A stretch of DNA of 64,000 bases from Burkholderiaceae bacterium. GTDB taxonomy: Bacteria; Pseudomonadota; Gammaproteobacteria; Burkholderiales; Burkholderiaceae_C. Location of the stretch: positions 558,001 to 622,000 of the forward strand of contig JACKLO010000007.1 in assembly GCA_024235915.1 (NCBI GenBank), written 5' to 3'. A model generated the notes under the pieces. That model did not search any database, was not told where the DNA came from, and worked only from the letters and a program-made list of their open reading frames with translations. The translations under genes were made by a program, and so were the position numbers. Positions 37,262 to 46,324 of this stretch are shown here, piece by piece (the stretch's first letter is position 1; every line of letters starts with the position of its first letter).

Positions 37262-38791
37262 TCAGCGCTTTGTTTTGGCGGCCCGCGTCACCGGCCTGCT
37301 GGCCCGCTGGCCACCACCGGAGGCCGTGCGCGTGCTGCGCTTCTTCGGCGGCAGCAACACCACCACCTGCTCGCCGGCGCGGAAGCGGGCCTTGACGCCG
37401 ACGTCGTTCCACTGCGCCACGTCGACGGCCTTCACGCGGTAGCGGCGCGCCACGGCGGCCACGCTGTCGCCCTTCTTGCCCACCTTGAACACCACGCGCC
37501 GCAACTTGCCGGCCTCCGGCACCAGGGCAATCGCGGCGGTCTCGGCCAGATGCTCGGTCACATCGGCCACGTGGGCCGCATGTCTGGGCACGACGATGGC
37601 GGAGCCGGCGCGCAGCTTCATGCGCGGCGGGATGCGGTTGACCTGGCGCAGTTCCGCCTCGGTGCTGCCGACCATGGCGGCCGCCTGGGCCGGCGTCATC
37701 GTGCGCGGGGCCACCCAGACCGTCCAGCTGGCCAGCGGCCCTTGGTGGGCCTTGAGCGCCTGCTCGAAGCGCTGTGCCGCATCGTAGGGCAGCAGCACCT
37801 CCGACGTGCCCGCAGCGAGGATCACCGGCTTGGCATGCTGCGGGTTGAAGGCGCGGAAGTCGTCTTCTTCGAGGCCTGCCAGGCGGGCGGCCAGCTCGAC
37901 GTCGATGTCGCGTTCGATCGGCACGGCCAGGAAGGCCGGGTGGTCCTCCAGCGGCGGCAGGTTCAGGCCGTAGGCCTGCGGCTGCATCACGATGTTCTTG
38001 ATCGCGAGCAGCTTGGGCACGTAGTTGCGCGTCTCCTCCGGCATGCGCAGTTCCGTGTAGGCCGTGGGCTTCCCGCGTGCCGTGTTGCGCTTCATGGCGC
38101 GGGAGACGCTGCCCTGGCCCCAGTTGTACGCGGCCAAGGCCAGGTGCCAGTCGTCGAAGCGTTCGTGCAGCGACTTCAGGTAGTCGAGTGCCGCCCGCGT
38201 GGAGGCGATGACATCGCGCCGGTCGTCGCGCAGAAGGTTCTGCCGCAGGTCGTATTCGCGCCCGGTGGCGGGCACGAACTGCCACATGCCCTCGGCCTTG
38301 GCGGTGGAGCGCGCCTGCGGGTTGAACGCACTCTCGATGAACGGCAACAGCGCCAGTTCCATCGGCAGCCCGCGGGCCTCGACCTCGTCGACGACGTGGA
38401 ACAGGTAGCGCCCGCCACGTTCCATCATGCGCGCAACATAGGCCGGCCGGCCGGCGTAGTAGGCCTCCCACTTGGCGACCAGCGGGTCGTCCAGGTCGGC
38501 CATCGCCATGCCCTGTCGCACACGCAGCCACAGGTCGGTGGGAATGCTCAGCGGTTCCTGCAGCGGCGCCGCGGCCAGGTCCACTGGCCTCGGGCGCACG
38601 ATGGTCGGGGCCGGGGAGGCGGCCGCGGGTGCGCTGAGCGCTGTGGGGATGTCGTCAGCGGCGGCCGGGCTGCTGGCCGGTGGCGGTGCAGGGGTCTCGG
38701 CTGGCAGGCTGGCACAGCCCGTGAACAGGGCCAGCAGCGCCGCGACAGCGAGCCCGGTCAGGGGGCGAAGGCTGACGAGAGCCGACCTCAC
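37262..38791 (-). CDS. mltD: Membrane-bound lytic murein transglycosylase D
   Basis: 509-residue lipoprotein that cleaves peptidoglycan glycan strands with 1,6-anhydro end formation. The GTG at 38791 (overlapping the gloB stop) starts a lipoprotein signal with lipobox LFTGC at about residues 19-23. The catalytic domain is visible: ELALLPFIESAFNPQARSTAKAEGMWQFVPATGREYDL (catalytic Glu in IESAFNP), then DYLKSLHERFDDWHLALAAYNWGQG. The C-terminal third is peptidoglycan-binding, with one clear LysM (VVFKVGKKGDSVAAVARRYRV, split across residues near 450) and basic tail. An upstream start at 38977 would run through gloB antisense frames and is rejected. Confidence 0.92.
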   Translation of the reverse strand: MRSALVSLRPLTGLAVAALLALFTGCASLPAETPAPPPASSPAAADDIPTALSAPAAASPAPTIVRPRPVDLAAAPLQEPLSIPTDLWLRVRQGMAMADLDDPLVAKWEAYYAGRPAYVARMMERGGRYLFHVVDEVEARGLPMELALLPFIESAFNPQARSTAKAEGMWQFVPATGREYDLRQNLLRDDRRDVIASTRAALDYLKSLHERFDDWHLALAAYNWGQGSVSRAMKRNTARGKPTAYTELRMPEETRNYVPKLLAIKNIVMQPQAYGLNLPPLEDHPAFLAVPIERDIDVELAARLAGLEEDDFRAFNPQHAKPVILAAGTSEVLLPYDAAQRFEQALKAHQGPLASWTVWVAPRTMTPAQAAAMVGSTEAELRQVNRIPPRMKLRAGSAIVVPRHAAHVADVTEHLAETAAIALVPEAGKLRRVVFKVGKKGDSVAAVARRYRVKAVDVAQWNDVGVKARFRAGEQVVVLLPPKKRSTRTASGGGQRASRPVTRAAKTKR

Positions 38792-39558
38792 CGGAAACCG
38801 TCCTTCCAGCGACGCAGGGCGGCAAAGACGGCCGGGCCGCTGTCGTCGGCCGCACCATGGGCGCGGGCGGCGGCCACCACGCCAGGCTCGGCGCAGCGCA
38901 GGAACGGGTTGATGGCGCGTTCGGTGACCAGTTGGGATGGCAGCGTCGGCCGTCCATCGGCCCGGGCTGCCTCGCACCAGGCCTGGTGGGACTGGCGGGC
39001 CATGTTGTCGGGTTCCACGGCAGCGGCAAAGCGCAGGTTCGACAGCGTGTACTCGTGTGTGCAGCAGACCTGGGTGTCGCCGGACAAAGCCGACAGGCGC
39101 TGCAGCGAGTGATGGAACTGCGCCGGCGTGCCTTCGAACATGCGGCCGCAGCCGGCCGAGAACAACGTGTCACCGCAGAACAGCAGCGGCGATTCGGCGG
39201 CGCCGCGTTCGGCGTAGGCGATGTGGCCGGCCGTGTGGCCCGGCACCTCGATCACCTCGAAGCTGCGACCCAGCACCACGAGGGTGTCGCCATCGGCCAG
39301 TGGCTGGTTCGGCTCGGGCGTCGTTTCCCCTGCAGGAGCCCACACCGGTCCCTTCAAGTACGAGCGCAAGGCGTCCACGCCGCCGACATGATCAGCGTGG
39401 TGGTGGGTCACTAGAATGCCGACCAGCGTGAGCGCGTGGGCCTGCAGCGCCGCGATCACCGGGCCTTCGTCGCCCGGATCGACCACCACGGCCTCGTGGC
39501 CGTCGTGCAGCATCCAGATGTAGTTGTCGTCGAACGCCGGCAGCGGAAGCAGGGTCAT
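38788..39558 (-). CDS. gloB: Hydroxyacylglutathione hydrolase (glyoxalase II)
   Basis: 256-residue metallo-beta-lactamase fold enzyme that hydrolyses S-lactoylglutathione. Metal motif THHHADHVGGVDAL (about residues 52-65), GHTAGHIAY, CGDTLFSAGCGRMFEGT and CCTHEYTLSNLRFA are all present, the last being the glyoxalase II hallmark. The start codon (39558-39556) overlaps that of the divergent methyltransferase gene. mltD follows with GTGA overlap, so gloB-mltD are coupled, the reverse-strand image of the E. coli mltD-gloB pair. Confidence 0.95.
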   Translation of the reverse strand: MTLLPLPAFDDNYIWMLHDGHEAVVVDPGDEGPVIAALQAHALTLVGILVTHHHADHVGGVDALRSYLKGPVWAPAGETTPEPNQPLADGDTLVVLGRSFEVIEVPGHTAGHIAYAERGAAESPLLFCGDTLFSAGCGRMFEGTPAQFHHSLQRLSALSGDTQVCCTHEYTLSNLRFAAAVEPDNMARQSHQAWCEAARADGRPTLPSQLVTERAINPFLRCAEPGVVAAARAHGAADDSGPAVFAALRRWKDGFR

Positions 39559-40399
39559 GTCGCAGTTGATGACGCGCGAAGCGCAGATTGTAGAGTTGGG
39601 CGCGTGGCTGCAAAGCCCGCCCGGCCGCTATCTGCTGGCCTGGGAGCAGGACAGGCTGGACCGCGACGTGGCCGACGCGTTCGGCTTCCACGCGCTGCAG
39701 TTGGGCATGCCGGAACTCGACGGCCTGCGTGCCAACCGCATGCCGCACCGCTGGGTGGCCAGCGACGTGCTGTCGACACCCGAGCCCCTGCCGACGCCAG
39801 CACCGGCGGATGGCATCTCCACCACCCAGCTCGAAGGCGATCGGGTGCACCTGCGCAGCGAGTTCGACGCACTGCCGTTTCCAGCGGGCAGCCTGGACCT
39901 GGTGGTCCTGCCGCACAGCCTGGAGCTGGCCCGCGACCCGCACCTGACGCTGCGCGAGGTCGAACGTGTGCTGATGCCCGAGGGTCGGCTCTTGATCACC
40001 GGCTTCAACCCGGCCAGCCTGTGGGGCCTGCGCCAGCGGGTGGCCCGCCTGCGTGGGGCGCACGACCTGTTCATGCCGCGGGCGGGTGACTTCATCGGCT
40101 ACTGGCGGCTGCGCGACTGGCTGCGCCTGCTGGGCTTCGAGGTCGAGGTGGGCCGCTTCGGCTGCTGGCGGCCGCCCTGCGAAAGCGAGCGCTGGTTGCA
40201 GCGCTACGCGTGGATGGACCCGATCGGCGACCGCTGGTGGCCGGTGCTGGGGGCGGTCTACTACCTGCATGCCGTCAAGCGCGTGCGCGGCATGCGCCTG
40301 GTGGGCCTGGCCAAGCGCGATGTGCGCACCAGCCGTGCCACCCAGACCGCCGTGGCCCGGCGTCAGCCAGTTGTGGCGGCAGAGAAGACCGAAGCGTGA
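39557..40399 (+). CDS. YafS-like class I SAM methyltransferase
   Basis: About 280 residues. N-terminal part WLQSPPGRYLLAWEQDRLDRDVADAFGFHALQLG is the family hallmark. Central part LPFPAGSLDLVVLPHSLELARDPHLTLREVERVLMPEGRLLITGFNP is the late Rossmann half of a methyltransferase; the GxGxG loop is degenerate, as in YafS. Start ATG 39557 has GGAAG 7 bases before it; ATG 39569 is also in frame. It sits between gloB and rnhA exactly as in E. coli yafS. Substrate unknown. Confidence 0.85.
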   Translation: MSQLMTREAQIVELGAWLQSPPGRYLLAWEQDRLDRDVADAFGFHALQLGMPELDGLRANRMPHRWVASDVLSTPEPLPTPAPADGISTTQLEGDRVHLRSEFDALPFPAGSLDLVVLPHSLELARDPHLTLREVERVLMPEGRLLITGFNPASLWGLRQRVARLRGAHDLFMPRAGDFIGYWRLRDWLRLLGFEVEVGRFGCWRPPCESERWLQRYAWMDPIGDRWWPVLGAVYYLHAVKRVRGMRLVGLAKRDVRTSRATQTAVARRQPVVAAEKTEA

Positions 40400-40417
40400 A
40401 TGAAAGCAGAACAAACA

Positions 40418-40858
40418 ATGAGCGAGATCGAGATCTGGACCGACGGCGCCTGCAAGGGCAACCCGGGGCCGGGGGGGTGGGGCGCCTGGCTGAGGTCCGG
40501 CCCGCATGAGCGGGAGCTCTGGGGCGGTGAGGCCCTGACCACCAACAACCGCATGGAACTCATCGCGGTGATCGAGGCACTGTCCGCCCTCAAGCAGCCC
40601 AGCCGCGTGACGCTGCACACCGACAGCGCCTACGTGAAGAACGGCATCACCACGTGGATCCATGGCTGGAAGGCCAAGGGCTGGATGACGGCCGACCGCA
40701 AGCCGGTGAAGAACCAGGACCTGTGGCAGCGGCTGGATGCGCTGCGCGGGCAGCACAAGGTGGACTGGCGCTGGGTCAAGGGCCATGCAGGCGACCCGGG
40801 CAACGAGCGCGCCGACGCGTTGGCCAACCGGGGCGTGGCCTCGGCCGGTTCCCGCTGA
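40418..40858 (+). CDS. rnhA: Ribonuclease HI
   Basis: 146 residues. The DEDD catalytic set is present: D in EIWTDGACKGNPGPGGWGA, E in NNRMELIAVIEAL, D in LHTDSAYVKNGIT, and the C-terminal D in GDPGNERADALAN. The basic protrusion WIHGWKAKGWMT is retained, so it is the RnhA and not the archaeal type. ATG 40418 (MSEIEIW) gives family-like length; ATG 40400, directly after the methyltransferase stop, would add six residues. dnaQ, the usual next gene, is absent. Confidence 0.95.
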   Translation: MSEIEIWTDGACKGNPGPGGWGAWLRSGPHERELWGGEALTTNNRMELIAVIEALSALKQPSRVTLHTDSAYVKNGITTWIHGWKAKGWMTADRKPVKNQDLWQRLDALRGQHKVDWRWVKGHAGDPGNERADALANRGVASAGSR

Positions 40859-40931
40859 CACCCGGCCAAGCCCCGACGCCGGCGTGCCGCCGGCCGAACG
40901 GCTACATTGGTGGATTGCCCAGGATCTGCCG

Positions 40932-42179
40932 ATGAACAAGAGCTTGAAGACCGGTATGGCCGTGGTCGCGTTGGCCGGGGCCGGCGTGCTGGCGTGGTGG
41001 GTGCAACGCCCGGCACCGATGGCCGCGGGCGGCATGGCGGGTGCGCCGGGATCTGGCGCTCCGACAGCGCGGGCACCGGGCGGCACGCCCGGGTCGGGCA
41101 TGCCGGGCATGCGCGGCGGGCCGGCCGGGGTCGAGGTGGGCCGCGTCGAAGCGCTGCGCATCGTGGATGCGGCCGAAGCCGTGGGCACGCTGCAGTCCCG
41201 TCAGGCGGTCACCTTGCGGCCGGAGGTCAGCGGCCGGGTGGCGGCGCTTGGGTTTGCCGACGGCGCCCGTGTGCGTCGCGGCCAGCTCATCGTGCAGCTC
41301 GACGACACCCTGCAGCGGGCCCAACTGCAGCAGGCCGAGGCCCAGGCCGCGATCGCCCGCACCCAGGTGGCACGCAACCGGGAACTCGTGGGGCAGGGCT
41401 TCGTCAGCCAGAGCGCGGTCGACCAGAGCCAGGCGGCGCTGGACGTGGCCCTGGCCCAGGTGGCCCTGGCCCAGGCGCAACTGGCCCGTCTTCGCGTGCT
41501 GGCTCCCTTCGACGGCCAGGCCGGCATCCGGCAGGTCAACGTCGGCGACTACGTCAAGGACGGTGCCGACCTGGTGACGCTGGTGGATGCCAGCCAGGTC
41601 TGGGTGGACTACCGCCTGCCGGAACGCTACGCCGCCCGCGTGCGTCCGGGCCAGACGGTGGATGTGGCGCTCGACGCGCTGCCGGACCGCCGTTTCACCG
41701 CCCGCGTGGAGGCCGTGGAGGCGCGCGTGGAGGCCGACGGCCGCGCGCTGCTGGTGCGCGCCCGGCTGGACAACCGCGACGGCCTGCTGACGCCGGGCCT
41801 GTTCGCGCGTGCCCGCACCGAGTTCGGCGTGCGCGAGCGAGCACTGGTGGTGCCCGAGGAGGCGCTGGTGCCCGAAGGGGGCAAGCAGTACATCCTGCGC
41901 GTGGTCGACGGTGAACAGGGGCCGATGGCCGAGCGGCTGGAGGCGAAGCTCGGCATGCGTGTGCCCGGCAAGGTGGAAGTGCTGGAAGGGCTGGCCGCAG
42001 GCGACCGCGTCGTCACCGCCGGTCAAGCCCGGCTGATGCGCGGCAAGGGCGAGCGCCAGCCGGTGCGCATTGTCGAGGTGGGTGGCGCCGCCGGCAGCGG
42101 CGCGCCAGGCGGTGCGGCCAAGGGCGGCCCGACGGCGGCGCCGGCGCGCCCGGCCAGCGGCGCACGTCCCGCGCCTTGA
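40932..42179 (+). CDS. RND efflux transporter periplasmic adaptor subunit
   Basis: 415-residue membrane fusion protein. One N-terminal hydrophobic segment (TGMAVVALAGAGVLAWWV) anchors it, followed by a Gly/Pro/Ala-rich stretch (about 30-62), a biotinyl-lipoyl-like part (VTLRPEVSGRVAALGF), an alpha-hairpin (QAEAQAAIARTQVARNRELV...LAQVALAQAQL) and beta-barrel/MPD segments. The C-terminus is again Ala/Gly/Pro-rich. An AGGA ribosome site precedes ATG 40932. It is followed by the pump, but no outer-membrane factor gene is present, so a TolC-type channel elsewhere is needed. Confidence 0.9.
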   Translation: MNKSLKTGMAVVALAGAGVLAWWVQRPAPMAAGGMAGAPGSGAPTARAPGGTPGSGMPGMRGGPAGVEVGRVEALRIVDAAEAVGTLQSRQAVTLRPEVSGRVAALGFADGARVRRGQLIVQLDDTLQRAQLQQAEAQAAIARTQVARNRELVGQGFVSQSAVDQSQAALDVALAQVALAQAQLARLRVLAPFDGQAGIRQVNVGDYVKDGADLVTLVDASQVWVDYRLPERYAARVRPGQTVDVALDALPDRRFTARVEAVEARVEADGRALLVRARLDNRDGLLTPGLFARARTEFGVRERALVVPEEALVPEGGKQYILRVVDGEQGPMAERLEAKLGMRVPGKVEVLEGLAAGDRVVTAGQARLMRGKGERQPVRIVEVGGAAGSGAPGGAAKGGPTAAPARPASGARPAP

Positions 42180-42204
42180 AACCGCTGCACACGGGAGCCC
42201 CGAA

Positions 42205-45200
42205 ATGAGACTGTCGGAAACCTCGGTGCGCCGGCCGGTGTTGGCCAGCGTGATGTCGCTGCTGGTGCTGCTGGTGGGGTTGGTCTCGTTCCAGCAGCTC
42301 AGCGTGCGCGAGTACCCGCGCATCGACGAGCCGCTGGTCAATGTCTCCACGCGCCTGCAGGGTGCGTCGTCGGAGGTCATCGAGTCGCAGGTGACCAAGC
42401 CGCTGGAGGATTCCATCGCCGGCATCGACGGCGTGGACATCCTGACCTCCATCTCGCGCACCGAGCAGAGCCAGATCACGGTGCGCTTCAAGCTCAGCAA
42501 GGACCCGGACACCGCCGCCGCCGAGGTGCGCGACCGCGTCTCACGCGTGCGCGGCCGTCTGCCCGACGCGGTCGATGAGCCTGTGATCGCCAAGGTGGAG
42601 GCCGACGCCACGCCGGTGATGTGGCTGGCCTACGTGAGCGAGACCATCGACCCGCTGGAGCTCACCGACATCATCAACCGCGTCGTCAAGCCGCGCCTGC
42701 AGACCGTGCCCGGCGTGGCCGACGTGCAGGTGGGCGGCGCCCGTCAGCGGGCCATGCGCATCTGGGTCGACCCGGACAAGTTGGCCGCCTACCGCCTGAC
42801 GGTGCAGGACGTCGAGGACGCGCTGCGCCGGCAGAACCTGGAGGTGCCGGCCGGCCGCATCGAGAGCCAGCAGCGTGAGTTCAGTGTCACGGCACGCACC
42901 GATCTGAACACGGTGGCGCAGTTCGAGCAGGTGGCGCTGCGCACCGTCAACGGCTACACCGTGCGCCTGCGTGACGTGGCGCGGGTGGCTGAAGAGGCGT
43001 CGAGCGTGCGTTCCCGCGTGCGCCTGAACGGCGTGCCGTCGATGAGCACCGGCATCATCCGCAACGCCACCGCCAATCCGCTGGAGGTGGCCGACGGCGT
43101 GCGCAAGGTGCTGCCGCTGATCCAGCGCGACCTGCCGCCGTCGGTGACGGTGGTGATGGCCAACGACCTGTCGGTGTTCATCGACCGGTCCATCAAGGCC
43201 GTCTACACCACGGTGGCCGAAGCCGTGGTGCTGGTGGCGCTGGTGGTCTTCGTGTTCTTGCGCACGCTGCGCGCGTCGGTGATCCCGCTGGTGACCATTC
43301 CGGTCAGCCTGGTGGGCGCCTTTGCGCTCATCGCCGCGTTCGGCTTCACCGTCAACACGCTGACCCTGCTGGCCCTGGTGCTGGCCATCGGCCTGGTGGT
43401 GGACGACGCCATCGTGGTCCTGGAGAACATCTACCGCCACGTCGAGGAAGGGCTCACGCCGTTCCAGGCCGCGCTGAAGGGCATCCGCGAGATCAGCTTC
43501 GCCGTGGTGGCGATGACGCTGACGCTGGCGGCGGTGTTCGCGCCGCTGGCCTTCACGCCGGGGCGCACCGGGCGGCTGTTCAGCGAGTTTGCGTTGACGC
43601 TGGCCGGCGCGGTGCTGGTGTCGGGCTTCGTGGCGCTGACGCTCACGCCCATGATGTGCAGCAAGCTGCTGCGCCACAACCCGAAACCCGGCGCTTTCGA
43701 CCGCGGCATGGAGCGCCTGCTTGACGGCCTGGGCCATGGCTACGAACGGGTGCTGAGGGCGTCGCTGCGCCTGCGCTGGATTGCGCTGGGCATCATGCTG
43801 GCGGCGGCGGGTGGCAGCTGGTGGCTGTTCAGCATCGCCAAGAGCGAACTGGCCCCCTACGAGGACCGTGGCGTCGTCGCGATGCCGGTGCGCGCGCCCG
43901 ACGGCGCCACGCTGGACTACACGGCCCGCTACCTGGATGCCATCGAGGACATCACCAGCCAGTACGGGGAGTTCGACCGCCGCTTCACCTTCGTCGGCGG
44001 CGGCGGCGTCTCCAGTGCCTTCGGCGTGCTGCGCACCGTGGACTGGGCCGAGCGCGACCGCAGCACCCGCGAACTGGCGCAGCAACTGCTGCCCAAGCTC
44101 ACGGCGCTGCCGGGGGTCAGCGTCTTCCCGTCGACCCCGCCCAGCCTGGGGCAGAGCTTCCGCTCGGTGCCGGTCAACGTGGTGCTAGTGGCCAACGACA
44201 GCTACGAGGCGATGGCCGCCAACGCCCAGCGCATGCTGGCCGAGATGCGCAGCAACCCCGGGCTGGTGCAGCCCGACATCGACCTGCAGCTCAACAAGCC
44301 CGAGATCTTCATGGACGTCGACCGCGCCCGCGCCGCCGATCTTGGCGTTTCGGTGGACACCGTGGCGCGCACGGTGGAAACCATGCTCGGGGGCCGTGTC
44401 GTCACGCGCTACAAGCGGGACGCCGACCAGTTCGACGTGCTGGTGCAGACCGATGCACGCGAACGCACCCGGCCGGAGGACATCGAACGCCTGTTCGTGC
44501 GTGGGCGCGGCGACGTGATGGTGCCCCTGTCGCAGCTGGTGAAGGTGCGCGAGGCGGTGAGCCCGCGCGAGCTGAACCACTTCAACCAGCGGCGCTCCGT
44601 CACCATCACCGCCAACCTGGCGCCCACCTACGCGCTCAGCGATGCGTTGGCCTACATGGACGACCTGGCCGCACGTGTGCTCCCGCCCGGCTATGCCACC
44701 GAACTCAACGGTGTCAGCCGCGAGTACCGCGACTCTTCCGGCTCGCTGGGCCTGGTCTTCGTGCTGGCGCTGATGTTCATCTACCTGGTGCTGGCGGCAC
44801 AGTTCGAGAGCTTCATCGACCCGTTCACCATCCTGCTGGCGGTGCCGCTGTCGATGGTCGGGGCGTTGGGTGCCATGCACCTCACCGGCGGCACGCTGAA
44901 CGTGTATTCGCAGATCGGCCTGATCACGCTGATCGGCCTGATCTCCAAGCACGGCATCCTGATCGTCGAATTCAGCAACCAGTTGCGCCAGCAGGGCCTG
45001 GCGCTGACCGAGGCGGTGGTGAAGGCCTCGGGCATGCGCCTGCGGCCCATCCTGATGACCACCGGCGCGATGGTGCTGGGGGCGCTGCCGCTGGCGCTGT
45101 CCACCGGCGCGGGCGCGGAGAGCCGCCAGCAGATTGGCTGGGTCATCGTCGGCGGCATGAGCGTGGGCACGCTGCTGACGATCTTCGTCGTGCCAGCGGT

Positions 45201-45282
45201 CTACACGCTGCTCGCACGCAGAGGCATCCCGGGTGAGATCACGACGCCGGAGGAACACGCGGCACACGCTGGCGCGGCCTGA
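42205..45282 (+). CDS. RND efflux transporter permease subunit (HAE1 family)
   Basis: 1025 residues, AcrB/MexF-type size. MRLSETSVRRPVLASVMSLLVLLVGLVSFQQ begins TM1; porter-domain repeats follow, and the TM4 proton-relay aspartates are present in LAIGLVVDDAIVVLENIYRH (about residues 403-413). The second half repeats the fold, ending in the TM12 region and DDLLARRG-like tail. Inner-membrane proton-driven pump for drugs, solvents or dyes; specificity unknown. It is translated 25 bases after the adaptor gene with GGGAG upstream. Convergent with the LysR gene, which ends 15 bases after it. Confidence 0.93.
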   Translation: MRLSETSVRRPVLASVMSLLVLLVGLVSFQQLSVREYPRIDEPLVNVSTRLQGASSEVIESQVTKPLEDSIAGIDGVDILTSISRTEQSQITVRFKLSKDPDTAAAEVRDRVSRVRGRLPDAVDEPVIAKVEADATPVMWLAYVSETIDPLELTDIINRVVKPRLQTVPGVADVQVGGARQRAMRIWVDPDKLAAYRLTVQDVEDALRRQNLEVPAGRIESQQREFSVTARTDLNTVAQFEQVALRTVNGYTVRLRDVARVAEEASSVRSRVRLNGVPSMSTGIIRNATANPLEVADGVRKVLPLIQRDLPPSVTVVMANDLSVFIDRSIKAVYTTVAEAVVLVALVVFVFLRTLRASVIPLVTIPVSLVGAFALIAAFGFTVNTLTLLALVLAIGLVVDDAIVVLENIYRHVEEGLTPFQAALKGIREISFAVVAMTLTLAAVFAPLAFTPGRTGRLFSEFALTLAGAVLVSGFVALTLTPMMCSKLLRHNPKPGAFDRGMERLLDGLGHGYERVLRASLRLRWIALGIMLAAAGGSWWLFSIAKSELAPYEDRGVVAMPVRAPDGATLDYTARYLDAIEDITSQYGEFDRRFTFVGGGGVSSAFGVLRTVDWAERDRSTRELAQQLLPKLTALPGVSVFPSTPPSLGQSFRSVPVNVVLVANDSYEAMAANAQRMLAEMRSNPGLVQPDIDLQLNKPEIFMDVDRARAADLGVSVDTVARTVETMLGGRVVTRYKRDADQFDVLVQTDARERTRPEDIERLFVRGRGDVMVPLSQLVKVREAVSPRELNHFNQRRSVTITANLAPTYALSDALAYMDDLAARVLPPGYATELNGVSREYRDSSGSLGLVFVLALMFIYLVLAAQFESFIDPFTILLAVPLSMVGALGAMHLTGGTLNVYSQIGLITLIGLISKHGILIVEFSNQLRQQGLALTEAVVKASGMRLRPILMTTGAMVLGALPLALSTGAGAESRQQIGWVIVGGMSVGTLLTIFVVPAVYTLLARRGIPGEITTPEEHAAHAGAA

Positions 45283-45297
45283 GTCGCGCCAGCGGGC

Positions 45298-46227
45298 TCA
45301 TCCGCCAGGGTCTGCAAACGCCTCGGCGATGAAGTCGACGAAGGCCCGCACGCGGGCCGTGGCGTGCAGGCGCTGCGGAACCACGGCGTAGATGTCGGCC
45401 TCCGGCGTTGACCAGCCTGACAGCACCGGCAACAGCCGGCCGCTGCGCAGATACGGCGCCAGGTCCCACTCGGCGCGCATGACGATGCCGTGTCCGTCCA
45501 GGGCCCAGGCGACGGCGATCTCACCATCGTTGGTGCTCAGCGAGCCGGGGATCTTCACCGTCTCGCTGCGTCGGCGCGCGCCGCGGCCGTTGCTCAGACG
45601 CCAGGTGCCATAGGCCTCGTCGCCCTGGCGGATGCCGATGCAGCGGTGGCGCCGCAGGTCTTGCGGCGTTCGGGGCTCACCATGGCGTTGCAGGTAGGCC
45701 GGGGCCGCGCACAGCAGGCGGCGGTTGGCCGCCAGCCGGTGCGCGATGACGCGGCTGTCCGGCGGTTCACCGAACCGGATGCAGACGTCGAACGCATCGT
45801 CGGTCAGCGGCGGCGGGTTCACCGACAGTTGCAGCTGCACTTCGACGTCCGGGCACTGTTGGACAAATCGCGACACCACGGGTGCCACCTGACGGCGCCC
45901 GAAGCCCAGGGTGGCATTCACGCGCAGCAGACCGCGCGGCGCCTGACGGCCCTGCGCCAGACGCTCCCCGATCGCCTCCACCTCGGCCAGGATGTGCCGA
46001 GCCTGATCGACCACGGATTCACCATCGGGTGTCAGACCCAGCCTGCGGGTGCTACGGCTGAACAGCGGCACGCCGCAGCGTCGTTCAATGCCGGCCAGCC
46101 GCTTGCTGGCCGCGGCCTTTGAAACGCCAAGTTCGCGCGCGGCGGCGCTCAGGCTGGGGCTGGCCGCCAGCGCCACCAGGAAGCCCAGATCGGCCGGTTG
46201 AATGGGAGCAGGGTGGGTCGTGCTCAT
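45298..46227 (-). CDS. LysR-family transcriptional regulator (DmlR-like)
   Basis: 309 residues. Winged HTH at about residues 14-70 (LVALAASPSLSAAARELGVSKAAASKRLAGIER), then a periplasmic-binding-protein-like effector domain. The neighbour on the other strand is a D-malate/tartrate dehydrogenase family gene, the arrangement of dmlR-dmlA in E. coli, so it is likely the activator of that gene in response to its substrate (inference from context). Start 46227 is within an inverted repeat that may be its operator. Confidence 0.85.
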   Translation of the reverse strand: MSTTHPAPIQPADLGFLVALAASPSLSAAARELGVSKAAASKRLAGIERRCGVPLFSRSTRRLGLTPDGESVVDQARHILAEVEAIGERLAQGRQAPRGLLRVNATLGFGRRQVAPVVSRFVQQCPDVEVQLQLSVNPPPLTDDAFDVCIRFGEPPDSRVIAHRLAANRRLLCAAPAYLQRHGEPRTPQDLRRHRCIGIRQGDEAYGTWRLSNGRGARRRSETVKIPGSLSTNDGEIAVAWALDGHGIVMRAEWDLAPYLRSGRLLPVLSGWSTPEADIYAVVPQRLHATARVRAFVDFIAEAFADPGG

Positions 46228-46249
46228 CGTTCACTCTGAGTTGACGATG
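46225..46249. promoter_or_regulatory. Inverted repeat at the LysR start, candidate operator
   Basis: CATCGT (46225-46230) and ACGATG (46244-46249) with 13 bases between, covering the LysR start codon and the divergent control region. LysR proteins usually bind T-N11-A palindromes; this one is of fitting scale. The rest of 46250-46324 holds the dehydrogenase gene's ribosome site GAGG. Confidence 0.45.
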
Positions 46250-46324
46250 GATTCACTTTAGCCCCGATTCATCACCGTGGTGCACACCTACATTGCGGCT
46301 CACTTTCCACCCCCCGAGGCGCAC

